DNA from: Gnetum montanum
Lineage: Eukaryota > Streptophyta > Gnetopsida > Gnetales > Gnetaceae
Direction of reading: 5' to 3'
DNA length: 49,604 nt
NCBI GenBank assembly: GCA_015680685.1
Contig: MNCI01009226.1
Span: 1 to 49,604, forward strand
Shown here in pieces: positions 34,313 through 44,204 of the stretch. A model generated the notes under the pieces. That model did no database searches and was not told where the DNA came from. It saw nothing but the letters and a program-made list of their open reading frames with translations. A program made the translations under genes and the position numbers. Numbering within the stretch: position 1 is the first letter of the stretch; every line of letters starts with the position of its first letter.

Positions 34313-35590
34313 CTGTCATCTAGATAGCTGATTGCATTTTGAATTGGGCGTTTGCTGTTGTTAGCATTTTTCAAGGAACATCTAGCCAGCATTGATCTAC
34401 ACTCTGAATCTGTGGTTTCTTGAATTGGATAGGTTTAGCAACAAGCAGAATCATTTGAAATATGGATGTAACTTCTATGAATATTTGATTGAGAATTTAT
34501 ATTCAATGTTTTGAATTGCAGTGGTTTTCAATACCTTTAACTCTTGCTCTAGAAAGACACGTGCATGTTCAGCAAACGCTTATTTGAGTAGAATTCCAGA
34601 ATTTCAGCAAAGGGGATATTAAAAACGATTAGTAAACATATAAATATCAGCTTGCTGTTGGAAATATTGGCCTTTCGTATATAGGTGCATCATTCTGTTT
34701 GCATGATACTCGGATGTTTGTGCATAAAGCTTTTCTGGCATAAAAAATATCTTTAGATAATGAAGAGGGTAAAAAGCGTTATGGTTGCATCGAATGTTCA
34801 GATATAATGAAGACTGAAAAACCCTAAAAAATATCTTTAGATAACGAAGAGGGTAAAAAATATCTTTTCTGACAACGAATGTTCAGATATAATGAAGACT
34901 GAAAAAAATTGAAGTTTTTTACCATATATATCTTTCTTTACACTGTTTAAAATGCTGAAGTAATTGAGGTGTGTTTTCTTCAGAATTTTTTCCCGTTACA
35001 AAATAGGGGTAGAACCAACTAGTGGTTGGTTGCTAGTTCTAGATCGGTGGAATCAACTTCTGGCGGTGGGTTGTTGGGTATTGGACTGATGGAATTAACT
35101 TGTGGTAACTTGGTGTTCTTTAAATAAATGGGTTTATCAGTAGTCTAACACCCAATAGCTTTTAGATGAGAATTGGACATTTTTGTATGATTGTGCACCT
35201 TATTTTGTGGATAAACGGTTAATTCAAAATCAGTTTTTTTGAGTGACACAGAACGACAGTAATAGAAGTATGGGTGCTAGGCAAATCGTGGTGAACAAAT
35301 TGTTAATACATGTTTTATTTGGTGGCCAGAAGAAGCTTGTGTCTTTGTTTTTTCTGAAATGTGGATTCTAATGAAATATTGAAGTTTTTACTTATGACTT
35401 GTTAAGTTTATTAATAATCATCATAATCATATTTTAGCCTTCCCTAACAAAATGAGGTTGCCCATAACAAAATATTGATAATGAATGTTAAAAATAATGA
35501 AAGTAAATTTGTCTTTGTTAAGGGTCACAATGCCATTTTTCCTTATATTTGGATATTTGAAAGCATCAATATTTAAATTATCTTTTTAGG
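34313..35590. other. 3' UTR of the proteasome gene, then unassigned DNA
   Basis: The 3' end of the transcript was not located. Beyond about 34500 there is AT-rich DNA with no supported gene. An imperfect tandem duplication of about 85 bp lies at 34740-34905. Confidence 0.5.
34740..34905. repeat. Imperfect tandem duplication of about 85 bp
   Basis: Both copies contain atatctttagataa, gaagagggtaaaaa and gaatgttcagatataatgaa in the same order (first copy from about 34740, second from about 34827). The middles differ. Confidence 0.8.
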
Positions 35591-35608
35591 ATTACACAAG
35601 CATTAAGG

Positions 35609-35735
35609 AGGGTGTTACATAGGCACACCCCAAGATTTATAGAAGTTTATAACTTAGTGCTACTTAGTAGGATCACACCTTTGATGTGGGGTTACTAGGC
35701 CAAGACCTATACCACTAGGTTAACACCTCATTGTT
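35609..35735 (-). mobile_element. tRNA-derived SINE with 18-bp target duplication
   Basis: The 127-bp insert is flanked by attacacaagcattaagg (35591-35608) and attacacaagcactaagg (35736-35753), one mismatch in 18. This is the size expected for LINE-driven insertion. On the minus strand it begins aacaatgaggtgttaaccta, with an A-box-like TTAACCTAGTGG and a B-box-like aggtgtgatcc, and ends without a poly(A) tail. The copy at 29706-29813 is the same family. Confidence 0.8.
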
Positions 35736-35780
35736 ATTACACAAGCACTAAGGCATCAAACATTGTGGTCACAATTTGTT

Positions 35781-35834
35781 TTTCCTATAAAGAATGACTA
35801 TAATACATTTCCTATAAAGAATGACTATAATACA
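35781..35834. repeat. Perfect 27-bp tandem duplication
   Basis: tttcctataaagaatgacta plus taataca occurs at 35781-35807 and again at 35808-35834 without mismatch. Confidence 0.93.
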
Positions 35835-35929
35835 CCCGATGACATATAACCAACATGAGAATGTAAAAGAACTATAGAGCAATATAATGATGCCTTAGTG
35901 TGACTTAAACTAACATTCTACCTAACAAG

Positions 35930-36335
35930 TTGGTAACATATGTCATCAATATCGTCTTAGCCTTATCTCAATTACATGGGGTTGGTTATGAATTCTTTCT
36001 TGTTGTTATTCACGTCTTTGATTACCATATCTTAGATATGGTTTACTATTTTTGTATACTTCTTTGTTGCTTTTCCTCTAATTTAATTAAGTCGCATCTT
36101 TTAATGATTACACTCTCTAGTCTTCTTTGCACAAGTGTTATCCTCAAAAAGTTAATTCTATCTTTTCTAATGATTGAACTAGAACTAAAATTGAACTTCA
36201 CACTTCTTAATGTTGGGTCTTCTCTACACATCATCAAATTATTTGCAATTACTTTTTTAATCTTTTCACCTATGGGTGTTATTCATAAATGAGTTGTTCT
36301 TTCATCTTCTCTAGTTACATGTAACATCAAATTCA
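35930..36335. other. Possible old retroposon tail, otherwise unassigned
   Basis: The stretch starting cttatctcaattacatgggg near 35960 resembles a motif often met in plant retroposon 3' regions (ggggttggntatgaat), followed by T-rich sequence. No gene or boundaries could be supported. Confidence 0.3.
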
Positions 36336-36340
36336 GGATT

Positions 36341-36983
36341 TGATGAACTGCAATATTGCATACATGATATCACGTACGCGATATCACAGACGTGATATCG
36401 CGTCCTACCTCATCTTCTATAAATAAGAGGTGGCGCCCTTGGTTCCCATAGAATTAGATTTAGACCCTTAGCCAGATTCTTGCAGTTTTGTCATTCCAGA
36501 GTTAGAATTATTTTTGTGTGCTCGCAATAGGAGTCATAGAGTGAACAGATCTTTATTCGAGCAATTTGTACCTGAGCACAATTTTGTGTACGGCAATAAA
36601 GACGAACTTTATGATAAACCTTGCAACATACAAATTAAGCTAATTAGTAATTAATTATTATTCAATGCTTTCCTAGTTAATTAATATCTCTCTCATCCTT
36701 CAACCCCTTTAGTTAAATACACTCATTACGATTGCTTCGAGCATGCGTGTAGCACTTGGTAACCCAGTAACAATTAGCGTTTGGTAATCCCAAGAGCGTT
36801 GCACTGGTTTAGGATGTGTACGGCAAGTGGGAACGAATACTAGTGTTAGGAACATTTAGAAACTAGTTAATGAATAGTTAATGTAAGTTAGCCACTTAGT
36901 TCTCTCTCCCTCTCCTTTATTAGNTCGTGCGTGAAACACTCGTATTCGTATGGTTGAGTGTAGGGGTACCTCGTCACTCATCA
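36341..36983 (+). repeat. Element C 5' LTR
   Basis: It starts tgatgaactgcaatattgca and ends cgtcactcatca. U3 holds GATATC palindromes (36354-36402). TATAAATA is at 36418-36425 and AATAAA near 36593-36598. A single N at 36924 sits where related LTRs have about 200 more bases, so the length of 643 bp is probably an underestimate. Confidence 0.9.
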
Positions 36984-36984
36984 T

Positions 36985-37002
36985 TGGCGTCGTTGCCGGG
37001 GA
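36985..37002 (+). other. Element C primer binding site (tRNA-Asp-like)
   Basis: tggcgtcgttgccgggga lies one base after the LTR. It is one transition from the tggcgccgttgccgggga form complementary to the plant tRNA-Asp 3' end, and is the best-preserved primer site in the window. Confidence 0.9.
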
Positions 37003-37127
37003 CTAAGTTGATTGTGCGCTGCATAGAACATAGTAAATCATTCATATCATTGGAACGTTAGAACGAACCCTTGGGGTTAATCAAAGAAAGATGAGACAAC
37101 AGTACATTGCACACCGAACAAGACAAG

Positions 37128-39005
37128 ATGTTGTCTTCTTCACATAAGAGCACTTCACCGCCTAGGACTAATGCAAGAGGCAGTCAGCGGCACAATACAC
37201 ATAACCATGATCCGCCAGTTCCTCAACAGTTTTGTGTGGTATATACTCATCCCGATGAGTATGTGCCCGATTTCACCTTTATTCTCCACCAAGACGAACA
37301 ACTATGTTGGAGAGACTTGGAGGGTAACATAGTATTGTCTCGAGACCGATCAGTTCCCAACATGCTCCTTCATGCTCTCACATGAATAGGCATGTCACTT
37401 TTATACGCAGAATACGTTGCATGCGATCATGACTCAAGAGGCTATCATCGCACAGAAGCGCAATATCAAAGGGACTTGCAACAGGAGAGATACCATACAT
37501 CTTTGAAGGGTAAATGGCCCCATGACGCTCCGCACGTTTTGAGCGAAATTGAGGATGGTGAACCTGCTTCAACAAGTTCCCCACGAAATGATGTTCCTCC
37601 TCTTGACATTGGTCAAGGGGTGGTGTATCATAACCTCCACTCCACTATTCACAACCCTGGTTCTGATACCCATGAACACGAACACACGATAAGGACAGAC
37701 GTTCTGATCGTGATCACGATTGAGGCCGAGACCATCGAAGAGAAGGTAGAAAACACCATCATGGCGATGGTTCTCCTTCTTCTTCACCTTCATCATCATC
37801 TTCACCCTCTCCTTGAGTGTTTGGACGTAGTCATAGGGAAACCAATCATGAGGATAAGGGAAAACAAAGTGAAAGTCATCGACAAGATAGTCAAGAATGA
37901 GGACCAGGGCACTCGAAAGAATCAAGGCATAGAAGAAGGGAGAGTAGGGAACTGTGTAGACACCATAGACGCTATGAACAAGATGATCATGAAGAACCCC
38001 TACTCGCAACTACAAGCATGCTAGATATAACGGAGGCCGTAATAGTTCCAACAAGGCACCAAAAGGATAGTAGGATCAAGAGGTTAGACATGAATAACAT
38101 CCCACGATTTGAAGGGGGATACAACACTGATCCTCAAAATCATTTACCAGCATTCCACGATGCATGTGCCTTGCAAAAACATAGAAAATGAATGGCAAAA
38201 ACTGAAGTTGTTCCCAAGGACACTAGTGAAAGAAGTTGAAAGCTGGTATCGATCCCTAGAATCGGAATCCATTCAGAGGTGGAGTACAATGTTAGAACTG
38301 TTCAATGATAAGTACCAAACGTACTCCCGAGTGTCTAACCTACGGAAGCAAATACAAGGACGGAAGCAAGGAAATCATGAACCCTTGGATGTTGCCATGG
38401 GCCACTATTACGCACTGTTACATTGTTGCCCTGGCCATGGTTATTTGCAGCGGGATCAACTACGCCATCTCGTGGATGGACTTAGGCATGAAACAAGAAG
38501 AACCCTTGGGACGTATGCCCAAGGAAGGTTATCGAAGTTTAGGTCTCATCAAATTCATAGATTGCTAGAGAAAGTTTCCAAAGAAGAAGGTGAGCTACAA
38601 AAGAGAGAAAGTGTGGAAGAATACAACCGAGATCCTTCCCTCCGAAAAAGGGGAGTGAGATTTTGTGAGGAGGAAGAAGAGTCACCACTCGAAGAGATGG
38701 TGAATAGGAAAAATTTGCCTCTCCAAAAGTTAACATCAAAAGTATCGGCAAAGGTAGACCAAATGTGGGACTCCCTGGATACTAAGTTTGAAACTGTTCT
38801 TAAAATTGTAGAGGAGTCTAGGGAGCGAGGTAGTGACCACGACAAAAAGAAAAAGAGAGAAGTGGAAAATGCACGTAACAAGGGTAAGGGCAAAATGGCC
38901 ATCACAGAAGAGGTTGTGGATTCAGACACAGACAATGATAGTGGATGCAAGATATGCCAATACGACCATCCTAAGGGATGTTGTCCAGTGATCTCACATT
39001 TATAA
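37128..39005 (+). pseudogene. gag: Element C gag, near-complete with two frameshifts
   Basis: Start at ATG 37128 (MLSSSHKST). The frame has a stop after HALT (37383-37385), shifts near 37690 to a Ser/His/Arg-rich stretch (KHHHGDGSPSSSSPSSSS), and returns to the first frame near 38180. From 38109 a long open stretch carries the capsid-like domain (NEWQKLKLFPRTLVKEVESWY, trimmed here; MLELFNDKYQTYSRVSNLRK; HYYALLHCCPGHGY; LRHLVDGLRHETRRTLGTYA). A Lys/Glu-rich linker and a C-terminal zinc-like motif CKICQYDHPKGCCPVISH follow, spaced unlike the standard CX2CX4HX4C. The tail beyond 39006 (QPVEQHQ, PPPRQQYQYRQ) is Gln/Pro-rich and has stops. Confidence 0.88.
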
Positions 39006-39669
39006 GAGTCTGGGGTGTATGCACTCAACCCACAACTAAATAAACGACAAACACCTCGATGGTTACCTTATCCCCAAGGTAATCCAAGGCAGTTCCACCA
39101 ACCTTCAACATATTATCCAAGTGGAACTCCACAACCCGTTGAGCAACATCAATAGTGGCAATACCCACAGTGATGGGCGATGCCACCACCAAGGCAACAA
39201 TACCAATACCGGCAACCTGACCCATATGGCTACTATGTGCAGCATCCAATCTCTCCACGTGACTTTGTTGGTCATGTTACATCAAAAAATCACTACCAAG
39301 CCCGTGAGTATTATAGAACTCCTTCTCCTAGGAGAGATAACCCATAAATATACCATTCTTCAAATCCATCTGCAGCTCTCACACCAATAGCTCCATTACC
39401 ACCCACTCCAGCAATGCAAGGGGAACTCCCTACTCAACCGCAGCAACGCAATGCCACAAGGGCTGTAAATCCTCAACCCACTGTTGGTTCTGACAACTAT
39501 ATAAAAAAAAGGACCTTTATTTGGAACCAATAGTCCAACCAAGCCCTTACAACCACAAGCAGCTGAAGCTCTAAACGCCTCCCCATCAAATAAAGCTTTA
39601 GAGCTCCCTTCAAACCAAACACCGAGCTCAACGTATATGGTCATGTTAACACATGCCGTTACTGACTAG

Positions 39670-40110
39670 ATCAAGGCTAGCCACCTTCTCAGGAAATTCT
39701 CTGATCTTAGAAGCCCTCTAATCTATCTCCAAATCGTTGGGAATGAGCCATGTAAAGCTCTTTTGGATTCAGGTTCTGGAGTCAACTTAATATCTCAAGA
39801 AATGTACAAAGCCTGGAACTTGCCTCCATTGAAGAAGAGCAATATTTGCCTAGAGCTGGCCGACCATTCCATCATTGTTCCCTTGGGACTGGTGGAGGAC
39901 ATCGTCACGACTGTGTGTGGGTGGTCATACCCAGCTGATTTCTTAGTGATACAAGTGAATAACGGTAAAGGGGACTTTCCAATCATAATGGGAAGGGCAT
40001 GGCTAAGTACTATAGATGCACACCTAGGAATCTATGATCTTTCCCTGAAAATATCTAAGGAGAACACTTTTGGAAAGATCAAGAAGAAGAAGGTTCCNGC
40101 TGATAGCTGA
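39670..40110 (+). pseudogene. Element C aspartic protease
   Basis: HLLRKFSDLRSPLIYLQIVG leads to CKALLDSGSGVNLIS (active-site DSG at about 39766-39774), then LPPLKKSNICLELADHSII, VPLGLVEDIVTTVCGWSYP, GKGDFPIIMGRAWLSTIDAH and LGIYDLSLKISKEN. This matches retropepsin-type proteases of Ty3/gypsy elements, and the active site is intact. The frame is lost at the N (40098) just after a KIKKKK stretch. It would process gag-pol. Confidence 0.85.
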
Positions 40111-40246
40111 TCAAGAGAGCAACTCACTCATGTGCATGGAACTAACTAAGGAAATAACTTGCACTTACATCGAAAGCATAGATGCACTAGAGCAAGTCCG
40201 CTACCAACTTCCAAGCCTTAACCTTGAAAACATCAACTAGGGAAAG

Positions 40247-41235
40247 TTGGAAATTCTTGAAAAATTCAAACAAGAGTCCCTAGAATTAAAACCATTGCCC
40301 ATCGGTCTAGAATATATGATCCTTGAAAATGAAAAATCGGTAATCATCAACACAAGACTTGCTTCCAAACAAAAAGGAAGACTACTGAAAGTAATAAAAA
40401 AGTCGTCAAAAGTCTTTGCCTGGTCATATCCTGAATTATCTGAAATAGATCCTAGGATATGCCAACATAGGATTTACACTGACCCCTCCATGAAACCTCG
40501 AAAACAACCGCAGAGACGATTGAATCCAAAATTGAAGCAAGTAGTAAAAGAAGAAATAGAACAGCTTCTTAAGGCTGGGTTCATATATTCCATTGCTCAT
40601 AGCGAATGGGTTAGCCCTATAGTAATCGTGCCTAAAAAGGGAGGCAAATGGAGGGTGTGCATAGATTTTAGACTGCTGAACATGGCAACATTTAAGGATC
40701 ACTTTCCATTGCCATTTGTTGACCAAGTCTTAGACACCATAGCAGGGTATTGCTATTACAGTTTCCTAGATGGATATAGTGGATACAACCAAATACAGAT
40801 AGCCCCAGAAGACCAAGCCAAGACAACGTTCACCAGTCCTTGGGGAACGTTTGCGTATAAATAAATGTTGTTTGGCTTGTGTAATGCTCTTGCCATGTTT
40901 CAACGCCTAGTTCTAAGCATATTCCAACAGTAGATAGGGAACAGAGTGGAAGTCTTTATGGACGACTTCTCCACCTATGGAACAAGTTTTGATCAAGCCT
41001 TGGACCAATTAGAGCAAGTGCTTAAGATGCGTAGAAACCAATCTATGGCTCAACTGGTAGAAAAGCCATTTAATGGTACAAGAAGGCATAGTACTTGGGC
41101 ATAAGGTTTCACATGCAGGAATAGAGGTAGACCGAGATAAAATTAGGGTCATCCAAGGAATCACCTGTCAATCGGAAACTGTCAAAGACATCTGGTCATT
41201 CCTTGGACACACTGGCTACTATATAGAATAGCTAG
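40247..41235 (+). pseudogene. Element C reverse transcriptase, truncated before RNase H
   Basis: The order is ELSEIDPRICQHRIY, VKEEIEQLLKAGFIYSI, KWRVCIDFRLLNMATFKDHF, YYSFLDGYSGYNQIQIAPED, TFTSPWGTFAYK, a stop at 40861, MLFGLCNA and the catalytic EVFMDDFSTYG near 40950-40985 with both Asp residues present. After a frameshift near 41030 the thumb continues (GHKVSHAGIEVDRDKIRVIQ), and SFLGHTGYY is followed by foreign sequence at about 41230. RNase H and integrase are absent. Element A has the same catalytic box with one Asp lost. Confidence 0.9.
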
Positions 41236-42445
41236 TGCACATAATACCTCTGATAGGGGACGACCTTGCTCACTATTTTGGATCTCCTCCTTCCAACTCA
41301 GTCATGGGGGAGACGGCCACCTCTGCTAACCATTCAAGGCCCTCAGTTCCTTTTTAAGTTTTTGTTTTACACATTTTTGTTTTACAAATTTCTTTAATTT
41401 TTCTTGTCTTTTTTTGCACCATCATTTATACTTTTTCATTTCTTTGTGTGACTGTTTGTTTTTTATTCTTTGTTTTTGCTTTGTTAGATTCATCACCTAA
41501 TAAGTGCTCATGATGGTGATATGAACTGTGTTCTATTGATTGCTAATGTTTGGTTTTTACCTTTGAGTTATAATGTTGATACTAAGGTATGGTTCTTTTG
41601 ATATAACAAGCAATGAATCCATGTCATCCATGCATCCATGAATTTCTATGGTCTCTCTTGGCTTGGAACTGTACAGTCCCCTGCTTTAATAATAAAACTA
41701 TTAACAAATTGGTGATTGGGCATTTCTCAAACTAAGGAAGGACTCAAGGACTGAAATGGATGTGACTTCAAAGGGATTTGATGCATTTCTGCTAGCTATT
41801 CTCTTGGGTGCTTGGATTTTCTCTTCTTAAGTTTTCTTATCATTCCGACATTGCTTCATTATCAGGAAGTTGAGCCAATAAAAACAAGTCTTTGCATGGT
41901 GTGGTTCTCACGCAAAAAAAAAAACAATGAGAATTCAAAGCACACCCCTTAGACAAAATAATCATCTAGGTTACAAGCATTGGTTATGGAACTAAACATA
42001 CATGTTCCCTCTAACTATGCCCTTTCTCGCTTCCTACTTCTCCCTTTCTCGTTTTCCTCGGAATGGTGGTGACTCTTTGGCAGAAGCATTCTTGTTACTT
42101 CAAGTGGATGGATTGACCAAGTGTATTGATGCGAAGTCACTGGATGTGGACTGTTTGAGGCTAGATTTGGAATGAGATCTACTCAGTCACATTAACCACA
42201 AGTACACAAGGGGTTGTAAACCACCTTGCTCTTGGGACTCCATTCCATTCTCTTCTCCCCATCATTCTTTCTCCATTTTCCACTTCATTGTTTGTTATAT
42301 CAGTAGTCTATATTTTGGTTGATGCATTGTTTTCTCTTTGGTGAATGCTTGTGGTCAAGTCTTTAACTCTTGCTTCCAAATGACATTTCCAGAGCCTATG
42401 GACTCTTTGAATGTGAGTTTGTCAAGGCATAAAGGGCATGAGCCT

Positions 42446-42463
42446 GCTTTGGGGAGGACCCAC
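42446..42463 (+). promoter_or_regulatory. Conserved 18-nt block, element C copy
   Basis: gctttggggaggacccac is identical to the element D copy and preceded by gggcatgagcct. It is retained although C lacks the accessory ORF. Confidence 0.65.
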
Positions 42464-42640
42464 TAGCATTCCAATTTGGTGCATCAGTTAACTTATTTTC
42501 CTTAAACATTTCTGCAATCAATATTTTTTTTGTTTTATTCCCATATCTGACATCCATTTTATCGGTGTTGCCATTGTTTCTTTTTCTCCATCTTTCTTAT
42601 TCCTTATCTTTTTCCATTCTATCACTATCGGAGGATTGCT

Positions 42641-42655
42641 CTTAGTCATGGGGGC
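42641..42655 (+). promoter_or_regulatory. Internal polypurine-tract-like motif of element C
   Basis: cttagtcatgggggc matches the element's own terminal tract (ttcagtcatgggggta, 43191-43206) over agtcatggggg. The 20 bases before it (atcggaggattgct) align with A and D at the same relative place. A second-start role in plus-strand synthesis is inference. Confidence 0.5.
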
Positions 42656-42827
42656 CCTAGTCCAATTTTTCCTAACCCCTACACCTTGAGTAGTCACCAA
42701 TGTTATATTTCTAGAATCCGTATTGGCCATATCACAACTCAGCCAATGGACCTTACACCGAGGCAAGGTATCAACTTTATTGTGATTTACTTATCTGTGC
42801 TCATATGTGACTGTGTTGTGTGTGCAG

Positions 42828-42914
42828 ATGGTAATCATACAGCAATGGACTAGACCTAGAGAAAACACTCAGGATGGACTGGTGCTAGAACGGTTGTGCA
42901 AGGAACAAGATTGA
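42828..42914 (+). other. 28-codon mini-ORF after splice-acceptor-like CAG
   Basis: The ATGG context after tgtgtgcag is the same arrangement that opens the accessory ORF in A and D. The frame (MVIIQQWTRP to KEQD) stops after 28 codons and has no similarity to the accessory protein. It is probably a leftover of the start region with the ORF deleted. Confidence 0.35.
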
Positions 42915-43190
42915 TAGTGCGGATATGGATGGACAATGAAAGGTGCAATCCTGGTGTCAGTAGCAACACGTCTTCTCCTTTTCTCTCTCTCTCTCTTCTC
43001 TCTTGGCTGCCAAATAAGGCTGGATGTTAATTGTGTATAGTGTTCACTTTTGTAATCATGAACACTAATGTTGCCATGTATTGTAATGTTGATTCATTCA
43101 CATGTCATCCCATTCATCATTAGTTGTCATTCAAGTCAATAATCCCATACCTTCCCAACATTTTGTAAGGAACTTGAGGACGAGTTTTCA

Positions 43191-43206
43191 TTCAGTCATG
43201 GGGGTA
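43191..43206 (+). promoter_or_regulatory. Element C terminal polypurine tract
   Basis: ttcagtcatgggggta directly precedes the TG of the 3' LTR. The upstream cttgaggacgagttttca is shared with the other elements. Confidence 0.88.
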
Positions 43207-43434
43207 TGATCAACCGTGATATCGCGTACATGATATCACGTATGCAATATCATGTATGCAATATCACATCCACCACGCGATATCACGGATGCGATATCGC
43301 GTCCTGTCTCATCCTCTATAAATAAGAGGTGGCGCCCTTGGTTCCCATAGAATTAGATTTAGACCCTTAGCCAGATTCTTGCAGTTTTGTCATTTCAGAG
43401 TTAGAATTATTTCTGTGTGCCTGCAGTAGAAGTC
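43207..43434 (+). repeat. Element C 3' LTR, left part (interrupted by D)
   Basis: It starts tgatcaaccgtgatatcgcg and has more GATATC palindromes (43216-43300) than the 5' LTR. TATAAATA is at 43317-43324. The following ggtggcgcccttggttccca block is the same as in the 5' LTR. It stops at 43434 where element D's LTR begins. Confidence 0.9.
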
Positions 43435-44013
43435 TGATGAGTGGCGAGGTACCCCTACACTCAACCATACGAATACGAGTGTTTCACGCACAATCCAATC
43501 AAACTCCATAGATGGACTAGTTGTGGTATCTAAATAGTTATCCTTAGGTCGCAGTTCACTGTCTTCCCATCTAGACTAGTGTTAACTTTGTCATGTATGG
43601 TTTAGTCTAGAATGAGGTGTATGATTTGTTCCTACACTAATGCTACTCCTGGATGTAATGGCAAATGATATTAATTAAGCTAAGAGAGAGAGAGAGNATA
43701 TTAACTAAGAAAGCAGTAAATAATAATTAAATAAATAATTAAGCTAAGTGAATGCTGCAATGATGAAGTAATCTCGATCTTTATTTTCGGTCATGTGCAT
43801 GTCCAAGTACGTCACACTTGAATAAGGATGCTGTACAATTACAATCACCACACTGCAGGCATACACTGGGAGAGAAGGGTTAAGAGAAGAACTACATAAA
43901 ACTTAACACTAAAACTAAGAACTAGAAAACTGCCTATCAAAACTGTCTACCTCTTATTTATAGATGAGGAGACAGGCTGCGATATCGTAGTTAACTAAAA
44001 TGGTGACTCATCA
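43435..44013 (-). repeat. Element D 3' LTR
   Basis: On the minus strand it starts tgatgagtcaccattttagt with one GATATCGC palindrome, a TATAAATA (reverse of tatttata, about 43955-43962) and the shared R/U5. A single N at 43697 beside an AG repeat sits where related LTRs have roughly 250 more bases. The 579-bp length is therefore probably incomplete. Confidence 0.88.
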
Positions 44014-44035
44014 TACCCTCACAATTGAATGAAAA
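44014..44035 (-). promoter_or_regulatory. Element D terminal polypurine tract
   Basis: The minus strand reads ttcattcaattgtgagggta next to the LTR, a diverged version of the agtcgtgggggta tract of A, B and C. Confidence 0.8.
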
Positions 44036-44204
44036 CTTGTCCTCGAGTTATAGTGAGAACAAGCTCCATTGATTACACAGTGGATAGGCATGAGATTATT
44101 GAGTGGTGAGAATGGGTTTATGCTACAGTGTGGAATCAAAACAAAATTGAGACACAACACAAAGAATGAGAAAGGAAATCCTACAGCTACAAAATTGGTG
44201 GAAC

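Larger units (their letters stand above)
41236..43190 (+). other. Element C post-pol non-coding tract
   Basis: The tract begins with a segment that follows integrase in element A (GSPPSNSVMGE frame, 41279-41320, with PPT-like cagtcatggggg at 41299-41310). It then has T-rich DNA, a segment matching A near 41880-41995, the 18-nt block (42446-42463), an internal PPT-like motif (42641-42655) and a splice-acceptor-like tgtgtgcag/ATGG (42819-42831). No accessory ORF follows, only a 28-codon frame. Confidence 0.6.
36341..43434 (+). mobile_element. Element C: Ty3/gypsy with gag-PR-RT, 3' LTR interrupted by element D
   Basis: The 5' LTR (36341-36983), primer site, gag, PR, RT, non-coding tract, polypurine tract and first 228 bases of the 3' LTR are present. 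Element D then interrupts the LTR at 43434. The R-region blocks of the two LTRs are almost identical, so C is younger than A or B. RNase H, integrase and the accessory ORF are missing: after RT the sequence jumps near 41230 to a segment found after integrase in element A. The 5' flank is ggatt (36336-36340); the matching target copy lies beyond D, outside the window. Confidence 0.9.

Noticed and set aside
35930-36292. 120-residue hydrophobic plus-strand ORF
   Set aside because: Its composition is that of T-rich DNA. No homologous frame or known domain; more likely part of an old retroposon tail.
37569-38009. 146-residue minus-strand ORF in element C
   Set aside because: It is antisense to gag. 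The plus strand shows homology to gag of element A and no independent similarity supports the ORF.
38555-39028. 157-residue minus-strand ORF
   Set aside because: It is a shadow of the long open gag frame on the plus strand.
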